A stretch of DNA of 64,000 bases from Ktedonobacterales bacterium (GCA_027451525.1 DAIDJF010000015.1:1-64000), one strand, 5' to 3'. Shown: positions 36,561 to 47,068, counted from the stretch's first letter. Program-made: numbers and translations. Notes: generated by a model from the sequence alone, not told the origin.

Positions 36561-39500
36561 ATGGCATTAACAGCAAAAAGAGTGCAGATAGAGCGTTCTG
36601 CCTCTATTCTTTCTATTGCCACGCTGGCACTATGGCGTTTACGACAAACCTGGTTTTTACTTTGTATCACCACGTTGGGTATGATCGCGGCGGTCGTCAT
36701 CATTGGTGCGATTCCATTGTTTACCAGCGTGATAACGACGGCAGGTTTGCGCAACGTACTGAATGCGACTCCTGAAAATGCGGATATCGCGGTCAATGCG
36801 AGTACACTTGGCATCTCTGCCCCGATTATGCAGTCTGTTCACACGCAGATGAATGGTACAATGCGGCAAAATCTAGGGTCTCTTGTCCAAGAGACCCAGT
36901 TTGCACTCGTCACATCAACCTTTGCACTTGCGAAGCCACCACAAGCGCAGACAGTATTATTTACTGAAGGCGTGGATATGGCGCAAGCGAAGACGCATCT
37001 GAACATCATTCAGGGGCGTAGCGCGAGTCTTGCCAGCCAAGCAGGGAATGTGATCGAGGTAATGTTGACACCGGAGACAGCGCAAGCCTTACATGTCGCT
37101 GTTGGCTCGACGTTTCAACTACAATTCAGCTATTTGTTACAGCGTTCTGCATTTCGGGATGCCAATCCGTTGCCTGCTCATACTTCGCAGGTGACTGCGT
37201 ATGTGGCGGGCCTGTTTCAGATCAATGCTGCCAATAGTGTTTACTGGCACGGTAATGATTTCCAGCCGACAAAATTCGCAACCGAAACCGCGACGATTTA
37301 TAACTATAGCCTGCTTGTTTCCAATAATGCACTATTTACATTGTTTGATGATATCAGCACGGCTGCCCATACTGATGCGATCTATACGCCTACAGAAGGT
37401 GGTTATACATTCGTCTGGTATTATCATCTGGAGACGCAACGTATTTTCAGCAGTGATCTGGATGCACTCATCGCACATATCAACAGTTTGCAACTGGTCT
37501 ACCTCAATTTGTATGGCAATATTCCCGATCCTGGCTATCCCTATCTGCAACGTGCGCAGGCGCTCAGTCCGCTGTTTGGAACGGCTGAGGCCCCAGGATT
37601 GCTGGATAATTTTCAGAGTCGTGTGCAAGTGGCGCGCATTCCTGTGCTGATCGTCGGTTTGCAGATACTGGCACTGATACTTTTTTTCGTCAATCTGATT
37701 ACGGGCGTGCTGGTCGAGCGGCAGGCTGAAACCATCGCGTTATTGCGCAGTCGAGGGGCAAGCAGCGGACAAATCTTTGGTGCCTTGCTGACACAAAGTA
37801 TTGTCGCGGGCGTAGTGGCTTTTGGGTCAGGTATTCCCCTGGCGGTGCTGGTTGCATTCGCTCTGGCGCAGCGTATCTTGCCTGCTGCAGAACAGGATGC
37901 GCTGAATGTAATTACTCTTAATTCGTTAGCAGCGGCTCAGCAAGTGATCTGGTATGCCGTTGCTGTCGTGCTGGTGACGCTGCTCACTATGAGTCTGACA
38001 CTGTTGGCAGCCGCACGCACGGATGTGTTGGCTGTACGGCGCGAGAATACGCGCACAGGCAAGCGACCTTTCTGGCAGCGTTTGAATCTTGACCTGATAG
38101 CGGGAGTGGTTGCACTTGTCGGCTATGGAATTTCATTGTATCTGACGAATATCAGTGGTATTTTGCAGAGCGATGCGCAGACGCTAGTGATCACGCCGTT
38201 GTCGATCATCGCGCCTTTTTTCTTGATTATCGGTTGTATGCTGCTATTTCTGCGCGTTTTTCCTTTTCTGTTGCGCATTGGAGCATATTTTGCGGCGCGT
38301 GGACGTGGTGCGGTTTCGCTGCTGGCTATGACTTCGATTGCGCGTGCGCCACGGCAATCTATGCGCATGACCATGTTACTTGCGCTTGCAATCGCCTTTG
38401 CATTGTTTACGCTGGTATTTCGAGCGACCGAAAGTCAACATATTCAAGACGTGAGTACCTACCTGGCAGGTGCTGATTTTAGCGGAAGTCTCTCCTCGGT
38501 GAGTTCTTCACTGAGTCCCGCGCAAGCACAAAGCCAGTATCAGCATATTGGAGGCGTTATCTCCGCCAGTGTTGGCTATGCCTCATCTGGTGTGGGAGGC
38601 ATAGCCAATATGTCAATGCAGATCCGCGCGGTCGATGTCTCCAATTTTGCACGCACCGTTATCTGGTCCTCGGCATCTGATCAGCAAGCAGGAACGCAAC
38701 TCTTACAGCAACTAGCGACGGAGCGTTCGCAAGCTATTTCGAGTAATATTATTCCGGTAATTGTAGACGCGAATGTAATCAATGTCTTGCAGTTGCATGT
38801 TGGTTCTGTTTTTCCGTTGAAAGATAATAGCTCCACTGGTCCTAATCTACGCTGTGTCATTATTGGCGTTGTGCAGCATCTGCCGACGGTAAATGATCGC
38901 GTCACGTTAGCGAATGGCGCAGAGGTAGGCGGGGTTTTGCTGGATTATCAAAGCTATGCAAGCGTGTATGCGCAACAGGCAAAACAGCAACAGTTATCTG
39001 GGACTACACCACCGCTGATAAATTGGGTCTGGTTGCATACGAAAAGCGATGCCGTCTCTTTGGCGAATGTGCGTCTCGCGTTGACACGCACGATGCCTTT
39101 GACGCAGTTGATTGATCGGCGTGCGTTGCTCGATGCGCTGAATAATGATCCGCTGTACGTGGTAATTGGTGGCATATTGGGGGTTGGGACAGTAACCGCG
39201 CTCTTACTGGTGCTGGTTGGTGATTTGCTTGCCTCCTGGCTAAACGTGCGCACACGCCTGACCAATTTCGCCGTCCTACGCGCGCTTGGCACGACACCGC
39301 GCCAGATAACAAGTGTGTTACTGTGGGAGCAGGTTGTCGTTTATACAACGGGATTATTGCTTGGTGTGGCCTTCGGCATTACGTTCGCGCTGACTGTTGT
39401 GCCTTCGCTAACGATCACTGATTTGAACACGCAGATCAACGGTGGCGTATTCTACAGTTTACAAAATACCTTTCCGGTGCAAATTGTGCTTCCTTCAACG

Positions 39501-39614
39501 TTATTCTTTGCGTTGCTCGCGCTTGTCGGGCTTTTTGTCCTCGTGCTGGTCATGATGGTGCGTATTGTATCGCGTCCACTGCTCGCGCAGGCTTTGCGCC
39601 TGAACGAGGATTAA
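36561..39614 (+). CDS. Large FtsX-like permease family protein
   Basis: 1017 residues. One N-terminal transmembrane helix (about 28-55), an external domain, a three-helix FtsX block near 365-490 (with VERQAETIALLRSRGASSGQ), further helices near 510-570 and 595-620, a second external domain, and a C-terminal FtsX block near 865-1015 (NFAVLRALGTTPRQITSVLL, and a VRIVSRPLLAQALRLNED tail). The end motif is shared with the 41708 gene. Such proteins need a LolD/MacB-type ATPase, which is not encoded nearby. Substrate unknown. Confidence 0.9.
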   Translation: MALTAKRVQIERSASILSIATLALWRLRQTWFLLCITTLGMIAAVVIIGAIPLFTSVITTAGLRNVLNATPENADIAVNASTLGISAPIMQSVHTQMNGTMRQNLGSLVQETQFALVTSTFALAKPPQAQTVLFTEGVDMAQAKTHLNIIQGRSASLASQAGNVIEVMLTPETAQALHVAVGSTFQLQFSYLLQRSAFRDANPLPAHTSQVTAYVAGLFQINAANSVYWHGNDFQPTKFATETATIYNYSLLVSNNALFTLFDDISTAAHTDAIYTPTEGGYTFVWYYHLETQRIFSSDLDALIAHINSLQLVYLNLYGNIPDPGYPYLQRAQALSPLFGTAEAPGLLDNFQSRVQVARIPVLIVGLQILALILFFVNLITGVLVERQAETIALLRSRGASSGQIFGALLTQSIVAGVVAFGSGIPLAVLVAFALAQRILPAAEQDALNVITLNSLAAAQQVIWYAVAVVLVTLLTMSLTLLAAARTDVLAVRRENTRTGKRPFWQRLNLDLIAGVVALVGYGISLYLTNISGILQSDAQTLVITPLSIIAPFFLIIGCMLLFLRVFPFLLRIGAYFAARGRGAVSLLAMTSIARAPRQSMRMTMLLALAIAFALFTLVFRATESQHIQDVSTYLAGADFSGSLSSVSSSLSPAQAQSQYQHIGGVISASVGYASSGVGGIANMSMQIRAVDVSNFARTVIWSSASDQQAGTQLLQQLATERSQAISSNIIPVIVDANVINVLQLHVGSVFPLKDNSSTGPNLRCVIIGVVQHLPTVNDRVTLANGAEVGGVLLDYQSYASVYAQQAKQQQLSGTTPPLINWVWLHTKSDAVSLANVRLALTRTMPLTQLIDRRALLDALNNDPLYVVIGGILGVGTVTALLLVLVGDLLASWLNVRTRLTNFAVLRALGTTPRQITSVLLWEQVVVYTTGLLLGVAFGITFALTVVPSLTITDLNTQINGGVFYSLQNTFPVQIVLPSTLFFALLALVGLFVLVLVMMVRIVSRPLLAQALRLNED

Positions 39615-40057
39615 AGTAACGCTTTTTTAAGGTGTCTTGCTACAGGGGATAAGTCTTGGGTGAAACGTTGTTTCGTGAGGTGCATTCCTTGTTGACATAA
39701 TATCATCTGTGCTGCCACTTTATCATTCGATTTAAAAAGATGCTTAAAAATCGAGGCTTCTTTTTGATGTTTTCTACTTCCTAAAAATTTAAATAGTACT
39801 AATGTCGTGCTCATTAATGTTGACAAAGCTCATCATATGATTTATATTTTTTATGGGTGTCAAGCTTCAATGTCAGCAAAAACCTTAGAAGATTGGTAGG
39901 TTCTACTAAGAGGCATAATAAATTTTATGCTCGTAGCTCCTTGATATCTTGAAAGGTTTATAGACGCTACTAAGAAGTAGTCTTCTCGTCAGTATCACCA
40001 AAATTTTTTGTTGCTGTACCCTGTCAGATTTTTGTATGGGTAAATCGTGTTTATCCA
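39615..40057. other. AT-rich intergenic region
   Basis: About 440 bases, clearly AT-richer than its surroundings. A 71-codon minus-strand ORF (39611-39826) lacks a recognisable family. CGAAACGTTGTTTCG-like short dyads occur but no clear terminator or promoter. I see no supported gene. Confidence 0.5.
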
Positions 40058-40576
40058 GTGAAAGGGGATTCACGTGAAAAAATCACATCACATCACACCA
40101 CACCACACATCTTTAGTGCAGTCTTCATGCTGGTTCTTGCCCTCTCAGTGTCTCTGCAATTTTTGTTCCCTATAGTTGCTCACGCTGCTACAATATCTTC
40201 CCCCGGTAAATTCTGTAATGCTGGCAATCACGGTATTACCAAGTACTTCAGTTGGACTGATAATGGTAAAACTGATCACTACGAAGGTGATATTTTCTAC
40301 CTTATAAATAGTGATTGTACGCAAGTTACTCTACTAAGTGCTTATATTACGTACACATCTACGCCAGGCTTTGTAAGCTGGTGGGATCACAATCAGTATG
40401 CAGGTGGTTGGTGGGGTACTGGCTGTCCAATTGTTTCGCAAACTGGTAATACGAGTTATCTTAACTCGAATGGATGGCAGGCAGGCTATTATTTTCAGGA
40501 ATATCTCTCAGACAACGGCTGCAATATTTGGAGTGAACATACATATTATACGAATCTTGGTCCATTAGTAGATTAG
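40058..40576 (+). CDS. Small secreted protein of unknown family
   Basis: 172 residues. A signal peptide (hydrophobic LVLALSVSLQFLFPIVAHA, cleavage after AHA) precedes about 130 residues rich in Trp, Tyr, Gly and Cys (YFSWTDNGKTDHYEGDIFYL, WWGTGCPIVSQTGN, DNGCNIWSEHTYY). Four Cys could form disulfides. I do not recognise the family. The start is uncertain: GTG 40058 lacks a good ribosome binding site, while AAAGGGG before GTG 40074 is in another frame. It lies between two FtsX-type permeases. Confidence 0.7.
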   Translation: MKGDSREKITSHHTTPHIFSAVFMLVLALSVSLQFLFPIVAHAATISSPGKFCNAGNHGITKYFSWTDNGKTDHYEGDIFYLINSDCTQVTLLSAYITYTSTPGFVSWWDHNQYAGGWWGTGCPIVSQTGNTSYLNSNGWQAGYYFQEYLSDNGCNIWSEHTYYTNLGPLVD

Positions 40577-40697
40577 TGGATAATTGGTTCCCTGCAATAG
40601 CTAGTTGGTAGGTGCTGTGTTTAGGAGGCAATAGAGATATACATGGTAGTTATTGCCTCCTGCTTCATTGCATAATTAATATTGAAAGGAAGCTTTG

Positions 40698-41708
40698 ATG
40701 AAACGAGTGTATGGATTTGCTGGACCATTATGTTTCTGTTTTCTAATACTCCTATCTGCATGTGGGCCAGCACCATTCAATACAACTCAAGGGACTACAG
40801 ATCCTTCACCGCCGTACCCGCCTTTCCCTACGCTCTATCATGTGCAAGGGTTATCACAGAGTGATGTTTGGGCTGTTGGGGGGCAGTTTAATATGCAGGG
40901 AACACCTGTTGGGGGCATTATTGTTCACTATGATGGGCAACAATGGACAAGTATTGCAACATCTTCGCCACTGTTCGGTGTTTCTATGCTTTCGGCAAAT
41001 GATGGTTGGGCGGTTGGCTATAATGGGACTATTCTGCACTATAATGGGCAAGTGTGGAATGCTTTTAATTCTCCGACCAGTGCCGTGTTGCGCAGTATTG
41101 CGATGACTTCGGCAAACGATGGCTGGGCAGTTGGCTATGGTGGGACGTTGTTACATTACGATGGACATGCCTGGAAAGCAGAGACCAGTCCGACAACGGA
41201 TGATCTCTACAGTATTGCTATGTCTCCTGACAGTATTACAATGCCTTCCGCAAAAGAGGGATGGGCAGTTGGTGAGGCGGGAACACTGCTTCATTATGCG
41301 AATGGAAGCTGGACAAAAATGTCGGCTCCCTCGGCAAATACGCTTTACGACGTTTCTATGCTCTCGCCGCAGCAGGTGTGGACAGTCGGTCAAAATGGCA
41401 CAGTGATACGGTATGATGGAACATCTTGGATACCTGTTGCCAGTCCTTATAGATCGGATCTTTACGGCGTTTCCCTCTCCTCACCAGATGAGGGTTGGGT
41501 ATCAGAGCAGGATAGCATTATGCATTACACGAAAGGAGCCTTAATTTTACTGGACATTCGCAAGTATCTTGCAATTGGTACGGAAAGTGTCTTTATGCTT
41601 TCAGCGCAGGATGGATGGGCAGTTGGTCAGGATAATGTTGTTAGTGCATACCACAATGGCGTCTGGAAAATCGTCTATGGGACTGCGCCTAAAGTGACCA
41701 CGCCATAA
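40698..41708 (+). CDS. Repeat lipoprotein, BNR/Ycf48-like beta-propeller
   Basis: 336 residues. Signal peptide with lipobox LSAC (Cys at about 22). The remainder is at least six repeats of a unit like SANDGWAVGYNGTILHYNGQ-W, typical of propeller proteins of the sialidase/Ycf48 type. The repeats carry no enzyme motif. AAGGAAG six bases before ATG 40698 supports this start over the TTG at 40695. Its stop overlaps the start of the next FtsX gene by one base, so the two are probably co-translated and may form an outside sensor with that permease. Confidence 0.85.
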   Translation: MKRVYGFAGPLCFCFLILLSACGPAPFNTTQGTTDPSPPYPPFPTLYHVQGLSQSDVWAVGGQFNMQGTPVGGIIVHYDGQQWTSIATSSPLFGVSMLSANDGWAVGYNGTILHYNGQVWNAFNSPTSAVLRSIAMTSANDGWAVGYGGTLLHYDGHAWKAETSPTTDDLYSIAMSPDSITMPSAKEGWAVGEAGTLLHYANGSWTKMSAPSANTLYDVSMLSPQQVWTVGQNGTVIRYDGTSWIPVASPYRSDLYGVSLSSPDEGWVSEQDSIMHYTKGALILLDIRKYLAIGTESVFMLSAQDGWAVGQDNVVSAYHNGVWKIVYGTAPKVTTP

Positions 41709-44641
41709 TGGAACGGGAGATGAGTCGGGTGGTTTCTTCACAAATGGATAAGCCTCGCCTTACCTCACGCATGCTGTCTACGGCGACGACGTTAGCTGGC
41801 GTGTATATTAGCCGTGGCTGGCTGCTATTCTTGTTGACAGGCATAGGAATTATGACGACAGTCATACTCCTATGCACGTTACCTCTTTTCACGACAGTGG
41901 CGACGAGTGCCGATCTGCGCAATATGTTTGGCTCAACAGCAGATGGCTACGATTTTGGCCCGCAAGTCACGATCAACAAACTATCACCTGCTTTTGTACA
42001 GCAGAGCGATCAGATCATTACTCGTACAATTGCTCAATCGAATCTGCCTTACTCTTCCGCATCGCGGCAGTTTTCGATACAAACGCCCGCACTTGCTGTC
42101 TTCAGGACGCCTGTGAATGGACAAGAAGTTGGCAATAGTAATGAGCAAATGGCACTGAATGGCTATGATATGCAGCAAGTGGGGGCGCATATCGTGCTTG
42201 TACAGGGGCAATTGCCACACGCTGAGAGTCAGACGCAGGAAATTCAGATTGCTGTGACGCAAACCGCCGCTGATAATCTTGGTTTGAAGCTGAATTCGCT
42301 TCTCTATGCACATGTGCCATCAAATGTAGGCAGTCTGGTATGGACGCTGCGCGTTGTTGGCATTGTAGCGCCCAGAAGTGCGGAGGATGCGTTTTGGCAT
42401 GAGCAGACATTTCAACCACAATTGCGTGGCGAGACTGTTTTTTATAATGCTCTGGCTGATAATAATGCATTAATAGCTGCCAGCAATGCGGCGCAGTATG
42501 CTGCCGCTGAACCATTTGCGCTTTCCTGGTATTATACGCTGAATCCTTCGGGTATCGATGCGAACAATTTCGATATGCTACAGACGCAAGCGCAAAATAT
42601 GGCAAATCAATTGCGCAATCTGCTGGGTAGTCTGGATGGCGTTCAAAATGTGACACCACAGGGGATGCTCTTTAATTCGTTGTCGCAATATGCAGCGCAC
42701 ATTGACATGGCGGAAGTATCGATAAGCTTTCTGCTGATCCAGATTATTGTGCTGGCCTTGATATTTATTGGTATCATGTCAACTTTACTGGTCGAATATC
42801 AGTCGGATACTATCGCTCTGTTGCAAAGTCGTGGAGCAATGCGGCGGCAAATTTTTCTTTCTTTCTCGCTTCAGAGCCTCTTTTGGGCGATTATAGCACT
42901 GCTCACTGGCCCTTTTATCGCTATTCAATGTGCCAAGTTGATTGCGCAGATGCTACTACCTGTTGCCGATCAAAGCGCACTCAATATCGTGACCAGCAAT
43001 CCGCTGCAAACGATGTTGCATGAAAGCTGGTTTGCGCTGGGAGCGGCATTATGCGCTGGTGGCGTGATGGTGATCACGGTATACCGCTCATCCAGTTTAA
43101 ATATACTCACGCTGCGTAGGGAGACAACGCGTTCACAGCGTCCTCCTCTCTGGCAACGTCTCTATCTCGATGTCGTATTATCTCTACTCGTTATTGTTGG
43201 CTACGTTGAATATAGTGCTGTGCAGCAATCTCTTGGCTCGGCATCGCTGTTGTTACTTGGTCCATTTGCATTTATCGCTCCTCTTTTAATGATCGTCGCG
43301 GTCGTGCTGCTTTTTCTACGCATATTTCCTTTGCTCTTAAAGGGAATGATATCGCTGGTAGCGCGTGGACGGGGCGTAGCGATTCTCGCGCTTATTCAAC
43401 TACAGCGTTCTGCCCGTCTGGCAACATATTTCATCATTATTTTGACGTTAACGCTCTCGTTTACGATCTTTTCATTGATCTTTTCGGCTTCGCAGCAGCA
43501 ACATATGATTGATACTGCCGCTTATCAGGTGGGCGCGGACTTTAGCGGACAGCTTCCATCCTTCGCGCTTGGGCAGTCATATGAAACGTTGGAGCAGATG
43601 TATCAGCATATTCCAGGTGTTGCCGCTGCTTGTGTGGGTTATCGCACGTCGTTAGGACCGCGCTCCGGCGATGTCTTGCCTGTACAAACCTTCGCGGTGA
43701 ATAGCGCGACATTTGCGCAAACGGCGCTCTGGACACAACAGGATTCAACGCAGCCATTGTCAACATTGATGAAGAGCTTGCAACAGTATCGAAGTAGTGG
43801 TATTAAGCAAGATGTCGTGTATGCTCTGGTTGATCAGAGTATGTGGACAGCGTTTCACCTGCATAAAGGTACGCCTTTTACGCTTCCCGCATCAGATATG
43901 GGTAGCACAAATATTCACTTTATTGCGTTGGATGAGGTAAGTCATGTGCCGGGTGCATATGACGCTCTTCCAGATGGTTACGGGATGCTGGTTGACTACC
44001 AGAATTTCGCAACCGTCTATGCAAAAGACATGTCCATAACCCTTGTATCGCCTAACTATATCTGGCTGAAAAGCAATAGCAATAATATTGCCCGCGTTCG
44101 CACTGCTCTCACGCAAGGTTCTTTACAACTTGTCTCTCTGCTTGATCGTCAGGCTGTGCTTTCAACTGCGTATAAAAGCGCGCTTTTCATTGCTATTACA
44201 GGCACATTAGGCGTCAATACGGTTATTGCGCTCTTTCTGGGTATTATCACAACGATGTGCATTATGTGGACGAGCGTTGTGCGCAGGCAACTTGACTTCT
44301 CGGTAAAAATAGCGCTGGGCATGACGAAGCGCCAACTGGCCTATCTACTGCTCTGGGAATTTAGCCTCATCTATATTGTCGCGCTCGTACTTGGAACTGT
44401 GCTTGGCGTGGCGTTATCGCAAATTGTTACGCCGCTGATCATTTTTACAAATGGCAACAATAATAGCTCCGATTTTTTCAGCCAACTTGCTATTCCACCT
44501 GTGCAGATTATTATGCCCATTCAACAGATATCGCTTTTTCTGGGCGTAAGCATTGGGTTTCTGGTCATATTGCTTTGTGTTATAGCGTTGACAATTTCCC
44601 AACGTTCAACAAGCCAGACGTTACGTCTCAACGAAGACTGA
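41708..44641 (+). CDS. Large FtsX-like permease family protein, second copy
   Basis: 977 residues with the same order as the 36561 gene: N-terminal helix (LLFLLTGIGIMTTVILLCTL), external domain, FtsX block near 330-460 (VEYQSDTIALLQSRGAMRRQ), middle helices, second external domain, C-terminal block (LDFSVKIALGMTKRQLAYLL) and a TSQTLRLNED tail matching the first protein's QALRLNED. The pair is clearly paralogous but diverged. No ATPase gene adjoins it. Starts at the last base of the upstream lipoprotein stop. Confidence 0.9.
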   Translation: MEREMSRVVSSQMDKPRLTSRMLSTATTLAGVYISRGWLLFLLTGIGIMTTVILLCTLPLFTTVATSADLRNMFGSTADGYDFGPQVTINKLSPAFVQQSDQIITRTIAQSNLPYSSASRQFSIQTPALAVFRTPVNGQEVGNSNEQMALNGYDMQQVGAHIVLVQGQLPHAESQTQEIQIAVTQTAADNLGLKLNSLLYAHVPSNVGSLVWTLRVVGIVAPRSAEDAFWHEQTFQPQLRGETVFYNALADNNALIAASNAAQYAAAEPFALSWYYTLNPSGIDANNFDMLQTQAQNMANQLRNLLGSLDGVQNVTPQGMLFNSLSQYAAHIDMAEVSISFLLIQIIVLALIFIGIMSTLLVEYQSDTIALLQSRGAMRRQIFLSFSLQSLFWAIIALLTGPFIAIQCAKLIAQMLLPVADQSALNIVTSNPLQTMLHESWFALGAALCAGGVMVITVYRSSSLNILTLRRETTRSQRPPLWQRLYLDVVLSLLVIVGYVEYSAVQQSLGSASLLLLGPFAFIAPLLMIVAVVLLFLRIFPLLLKGMISLVARGRGVAILALIQLQRSARLATYFIIILTLTLSFTIFSLIFSASQQQHMIDTAAYQVGADFSGQLPSFALGQSYETLEQMYQHIPGVAAACVGYRTSLGPRSGDVLPVQTFAVNSATFAQTALWTQQDSTQPLSTLMKSLQQYRSSGIKQDVVYALVDQSMWTAFHLHKGTPFTLPASDMGSTNIHFIALDEVSHVPGAYDALPDGYGMLVDYQNFATVYAKDMSITLVSPNYIWLKSNSNNIARVRTALTQGSLQLVSLLDRQAVLSTAYKSALFIAITGTLGVNTVIALFLGIITTMCIMWTSVVRRQLDFSVKIALGMTKRQLAYLLLWEFSLIYIVALVLGTVLGVALSQIVTPLIIFTNGNNNSSDFFSQLAIPPVQIIMPIQQISLFLGVSIGFLVILLCVIALTISQRSTSQTLRLNED

Positions 44642-44774
44642 TAGTAAATGACCAATAGAGATAATTTTAATCAACTAGAGCGCAGGGCATAGTTTCATGT
44701 ATCGCGAGAAAACGATGTGCTACAATATATCTTTATGATAGAGGCATTCAAAGGAAAATGCACAGAGGTGAGTG

Positions 44775-45407
44775 ATGGAGACATATGAGCAGGTGATAGC
44801 ATCGTTACGTTTGTCATATAACGAGAAGATGGCTACACAACGCGACCAGACAGAAAAGGATGTATGGAAGGTTGAGGAACGCCAGCATTTCCTCGCGCTA
44901 CTGCACCAGGAAGGCAAGACAACGCTTTTAGAAGTTGGAGCGGGAACAGGTGTGGATAGCCTATTTTTTCAGAATAACGGGCTTGATGTTATCTGCACTG
45001 ACCTTTCACCAGATATGGTGAACCTGTGCCGCGAGAAGGGCTTGAAGGCGTATGTCATGGATTTTCTGCACATGGATTTCCCGTCTGCTTTGTTTGATGC
45101 AATCTATGCGTTGAATTGTCTGCTGCATGTACCTACGCGAGATTTACCGACCGTGTTGGGCAAATTGAAGGAACTGCTTCGTCCTGGAGGCTTGTTTTTT
45201 CTAGGCGTCTATGGTGGACAGGAAGAGGAGGGACCGCATGAGGGTGATCCGCACGTGCCGCCACGTTTCTTTGTCCATCATACGGATGAATTCATGCAAC
45301 ACACACTTGCCCAATTTTTTGAGATTGTCTCTTTCCGCACGATTCCTGTCTCTAACAGGAAATGGCATTTTCAGGCATTTGTGCTAAGAAAAGCATATCG
45401 TGCGTAA
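44775..45407 (+). CDS. Class I SAM-dependent methyltransferase
   Basis: 210 residues. Rossmann methyltransferase with motif I LLEVGAGTGVDSLFF near 55, acidic residue after strand 2 in DVICTDLSPDMVNLC, motif IV FDAIYALNCLLHVP and the LRPGGLFFLGVYGG post-motif. The acceptor cannot be predicted. AGAGGTGA before the ATG supports the start. Followed at 23 bases by the gamma-glutamyltranspeptidase gene. Confidence 0.9.
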   Translation: METYEQVIASLRLSYNEKMATQRDQTEKDVWKVEERQHFLALLHQEGKTTLLEVGAGTGVDSLFFQNNGLDVICTDLSPDMVNLCREKGLKAYVMDFLHMDFPSALFDAIYALNCLLHVPTRDLPTVLGKLKELLRPGGLFFLGVYGGQEEEGPHEGDPHVPPRFFVHHTDEFMQHTLAQFFEIVSFRTIPVSNRKWHFQAFVLRKAYRA

Positions 45408-45430
45408 CAATGAAATAAAGGAGCCTGTTA

Positions 45431-47029
45431 ATGACGGTATTGCCTTTGCGCCGCCCTGTAACAGTGGCGCGTCGCGGAATGGTTATTGCGCCACATTATC
45501 TGGCGGCGGAAGCGGGATTGGATATATTGAAGGCTGGTGGTAATGCGATTGATGCCGCAATTGCCACCAGTGCCATGTTGCAGGTGGTTTATCCTTTTGT
45601 GTGTGGCCTGGGTGGCGATGTCTTCATGATGATCTATGAGGCGAAGAGCGGCAAATTATATGGGCTTAATGGGAGCGGGCGGTCGGCGCGTGCCGCGACA
45701 ATCGAGCGTTATCATGATATGGGTCTTACGACCATGCCTGTTTTTGGTATCCACACGGTCACTGTGCCTGGGTGTGTAAGTGGATGGAACGCGGCGTCGC
45801 AACGTTTTGGCCGATTGGGATTAGCGCAGGCACTGGCTCCGGCGATTTCATATGCAGAAGATGGCTTCGCATTGGGACCCGATTTGCACAACGCGCTCAC
45901 GCGAATGAGTACGAGAGAGGATGTGCATCGTTCCTGGCATACGCATTTTCTGCCTGATGGTGTAGTTCCTGCTGTGGGAAGTGTCATACGTTATCCAATG
46001 CTGGCAAACACGTTGCGCACAGTTGCACAGAAAGGCGCAGAGGTATTTTATCAGGGTGAGATCGCAGAACATATGGCCGCATTTTTTGCGCGCGAAGGTG
46101 GACTAATTACGCGTGAAGATCTTGCTGCTCATCAAAGTAACTGGGTAACGCCGCTCGGTGTGTCTTTTGCTGGCCTCAAAATTTATGAACTTCCGCCCAA
46201 TACGCAAGGTGTGACAGCTTTACAGATGCTTGGGATGATAGAGCATCAACGGCTTGGTGATAATGCACTTGCGCCAGCGACGGTTCACCCAGCAGTAGAG
46301 GCCAAAAAACTGGCTTTTGCGGACCGCAAGGCGTATTTGACTGATCCGGCACACATGCGGGTAGAGCCAGAGGTCTTGATTGCACCAGCGTATCTTGCAC
46401 AACGTAGCGCATTAATTGATCCCTTACGTGCTCAACCTTCTGTTGCTCCCGGAGGTTTTACTGGAGATACGGTCTATATGTGCGCTACTGACCAGGAGGG
46501 GAATGTCGTTTCACTCATTCAAAGCAACTATATGGGTTTTGGAAGTGGCGTGGTGGTAGATGGTGCAGGGATTGTGCTGCAAAATCGTGGCGCATACTTC
46601 TCGCTTGATGAAACAGCTGCGAATGCGCTAGCTCCTGCTAAACGTACACTGCATACGCTGATTCCCTCAATGGCTGTGCGCGATGGACGCCCAGCTATTG
46701 TTTTTGGGACAATGGGAGGAGATGGGCAGGCGCAAATTCATTTGCAGGTTTATACGGCCCTCGCACGTTTTGGTATGAACATGCAGGAGGCTGTTGAGAT
46801 GCCGCGCTGGATTCATGGGGCACTGGATGGTCGCGAAATATTACAGGTAGAAGAACGTTTCCCAGAGACCACGCTTGCGGACTTACGGCAGCGTGGACAT
46901 GAGATTCAGGGACAGGGGTTGTGGTCGGCAGGGATGGGTTATGCGCAGGGGATTCTATTTGATGCTGCAAGTGGTTCTATGTTTGGCGGAGCAGACCCGC
47001 GTGCTGAGAGCAATGCAGCCGCCTGGTAG
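45431..47029 (+). CDS. Gamma-glutamyltranspeptidase family hydrolase
   Basis: 532 residues, normal length. N-terminal nucleophile hydrolase: ARRGMVIAPHYLAAEAGLDI, GGNAIDAAIATSAMLQVVYP, GLGGDVFMMIY, and the autoprocessing Thr in GFTGDTVYMCATD near 347. Later GSGVVVDGAGIVLQNRG and LHTLIPSMAVRDGRP match the small subunit. No signal peptide is evident, so it may be cytoplasmic, as for many actinobacterial/Chloroflexota homologues. It cleaves gamma-glutamyl bonds, for example of glutathione-like compounds. Exact substrate uncertain. Confidence 0.92.
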   Translation: MTVLPLRRPVTVARRGMVIAPHYLAAEAGLDILKAGGNAIDAAIATSAMLQVVYPFVCGLGGDVFMMIYEAKSGKLYGLNGSGRSARAATIERYHDMGLTTMPVFGIHTVTVPGCVSGWNAASQRFGRLGLAQALAPAISYAEDGFALGPDLHNALTRMSTREDVHRSWHTHFLPDGVVPAVGSVIRYPMLANTLRTVAQKGAEVFYQGEIAEHMAAFFAREGGLITREDLAAHQSNWVTPLGVSFAGLKIYELPPNTQGVTALQMLGMIEHQRLGDNALAPATVHPAVEAKKLAFADRKAYLTDPAHMRVEPEVLIAPAYLAQRSALIDPLRAQPSVAPGGFTGDTVYMCATDQEGNVVSLIQSNYMGFGSGVVVDGAGIVLQNRGAYFSLDETAANALAPAKRTLHTLIPSMAVRDGRPAIVFGTMGGDGQAQIHLQVYTALARFGMNMQEAVEMPRWIHGALDGREILQVEERFPETTLADLRQRGHEIQGQGLWSAGMGYAQGILFDAASGSMFGGADPRAESNAAAW

Positions 47030-47068
47030 ATTGCGTATAGCATGAGTCGCGACGGTAGGGCATACAAC

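Noticed and set aside
39611-39826. Minus-strand 71-codon ORF in the AT-rich gap
   Set aside because: No recognisable domain and no clear ribosome binding site; it overlaps the stop of the FtsX gene.
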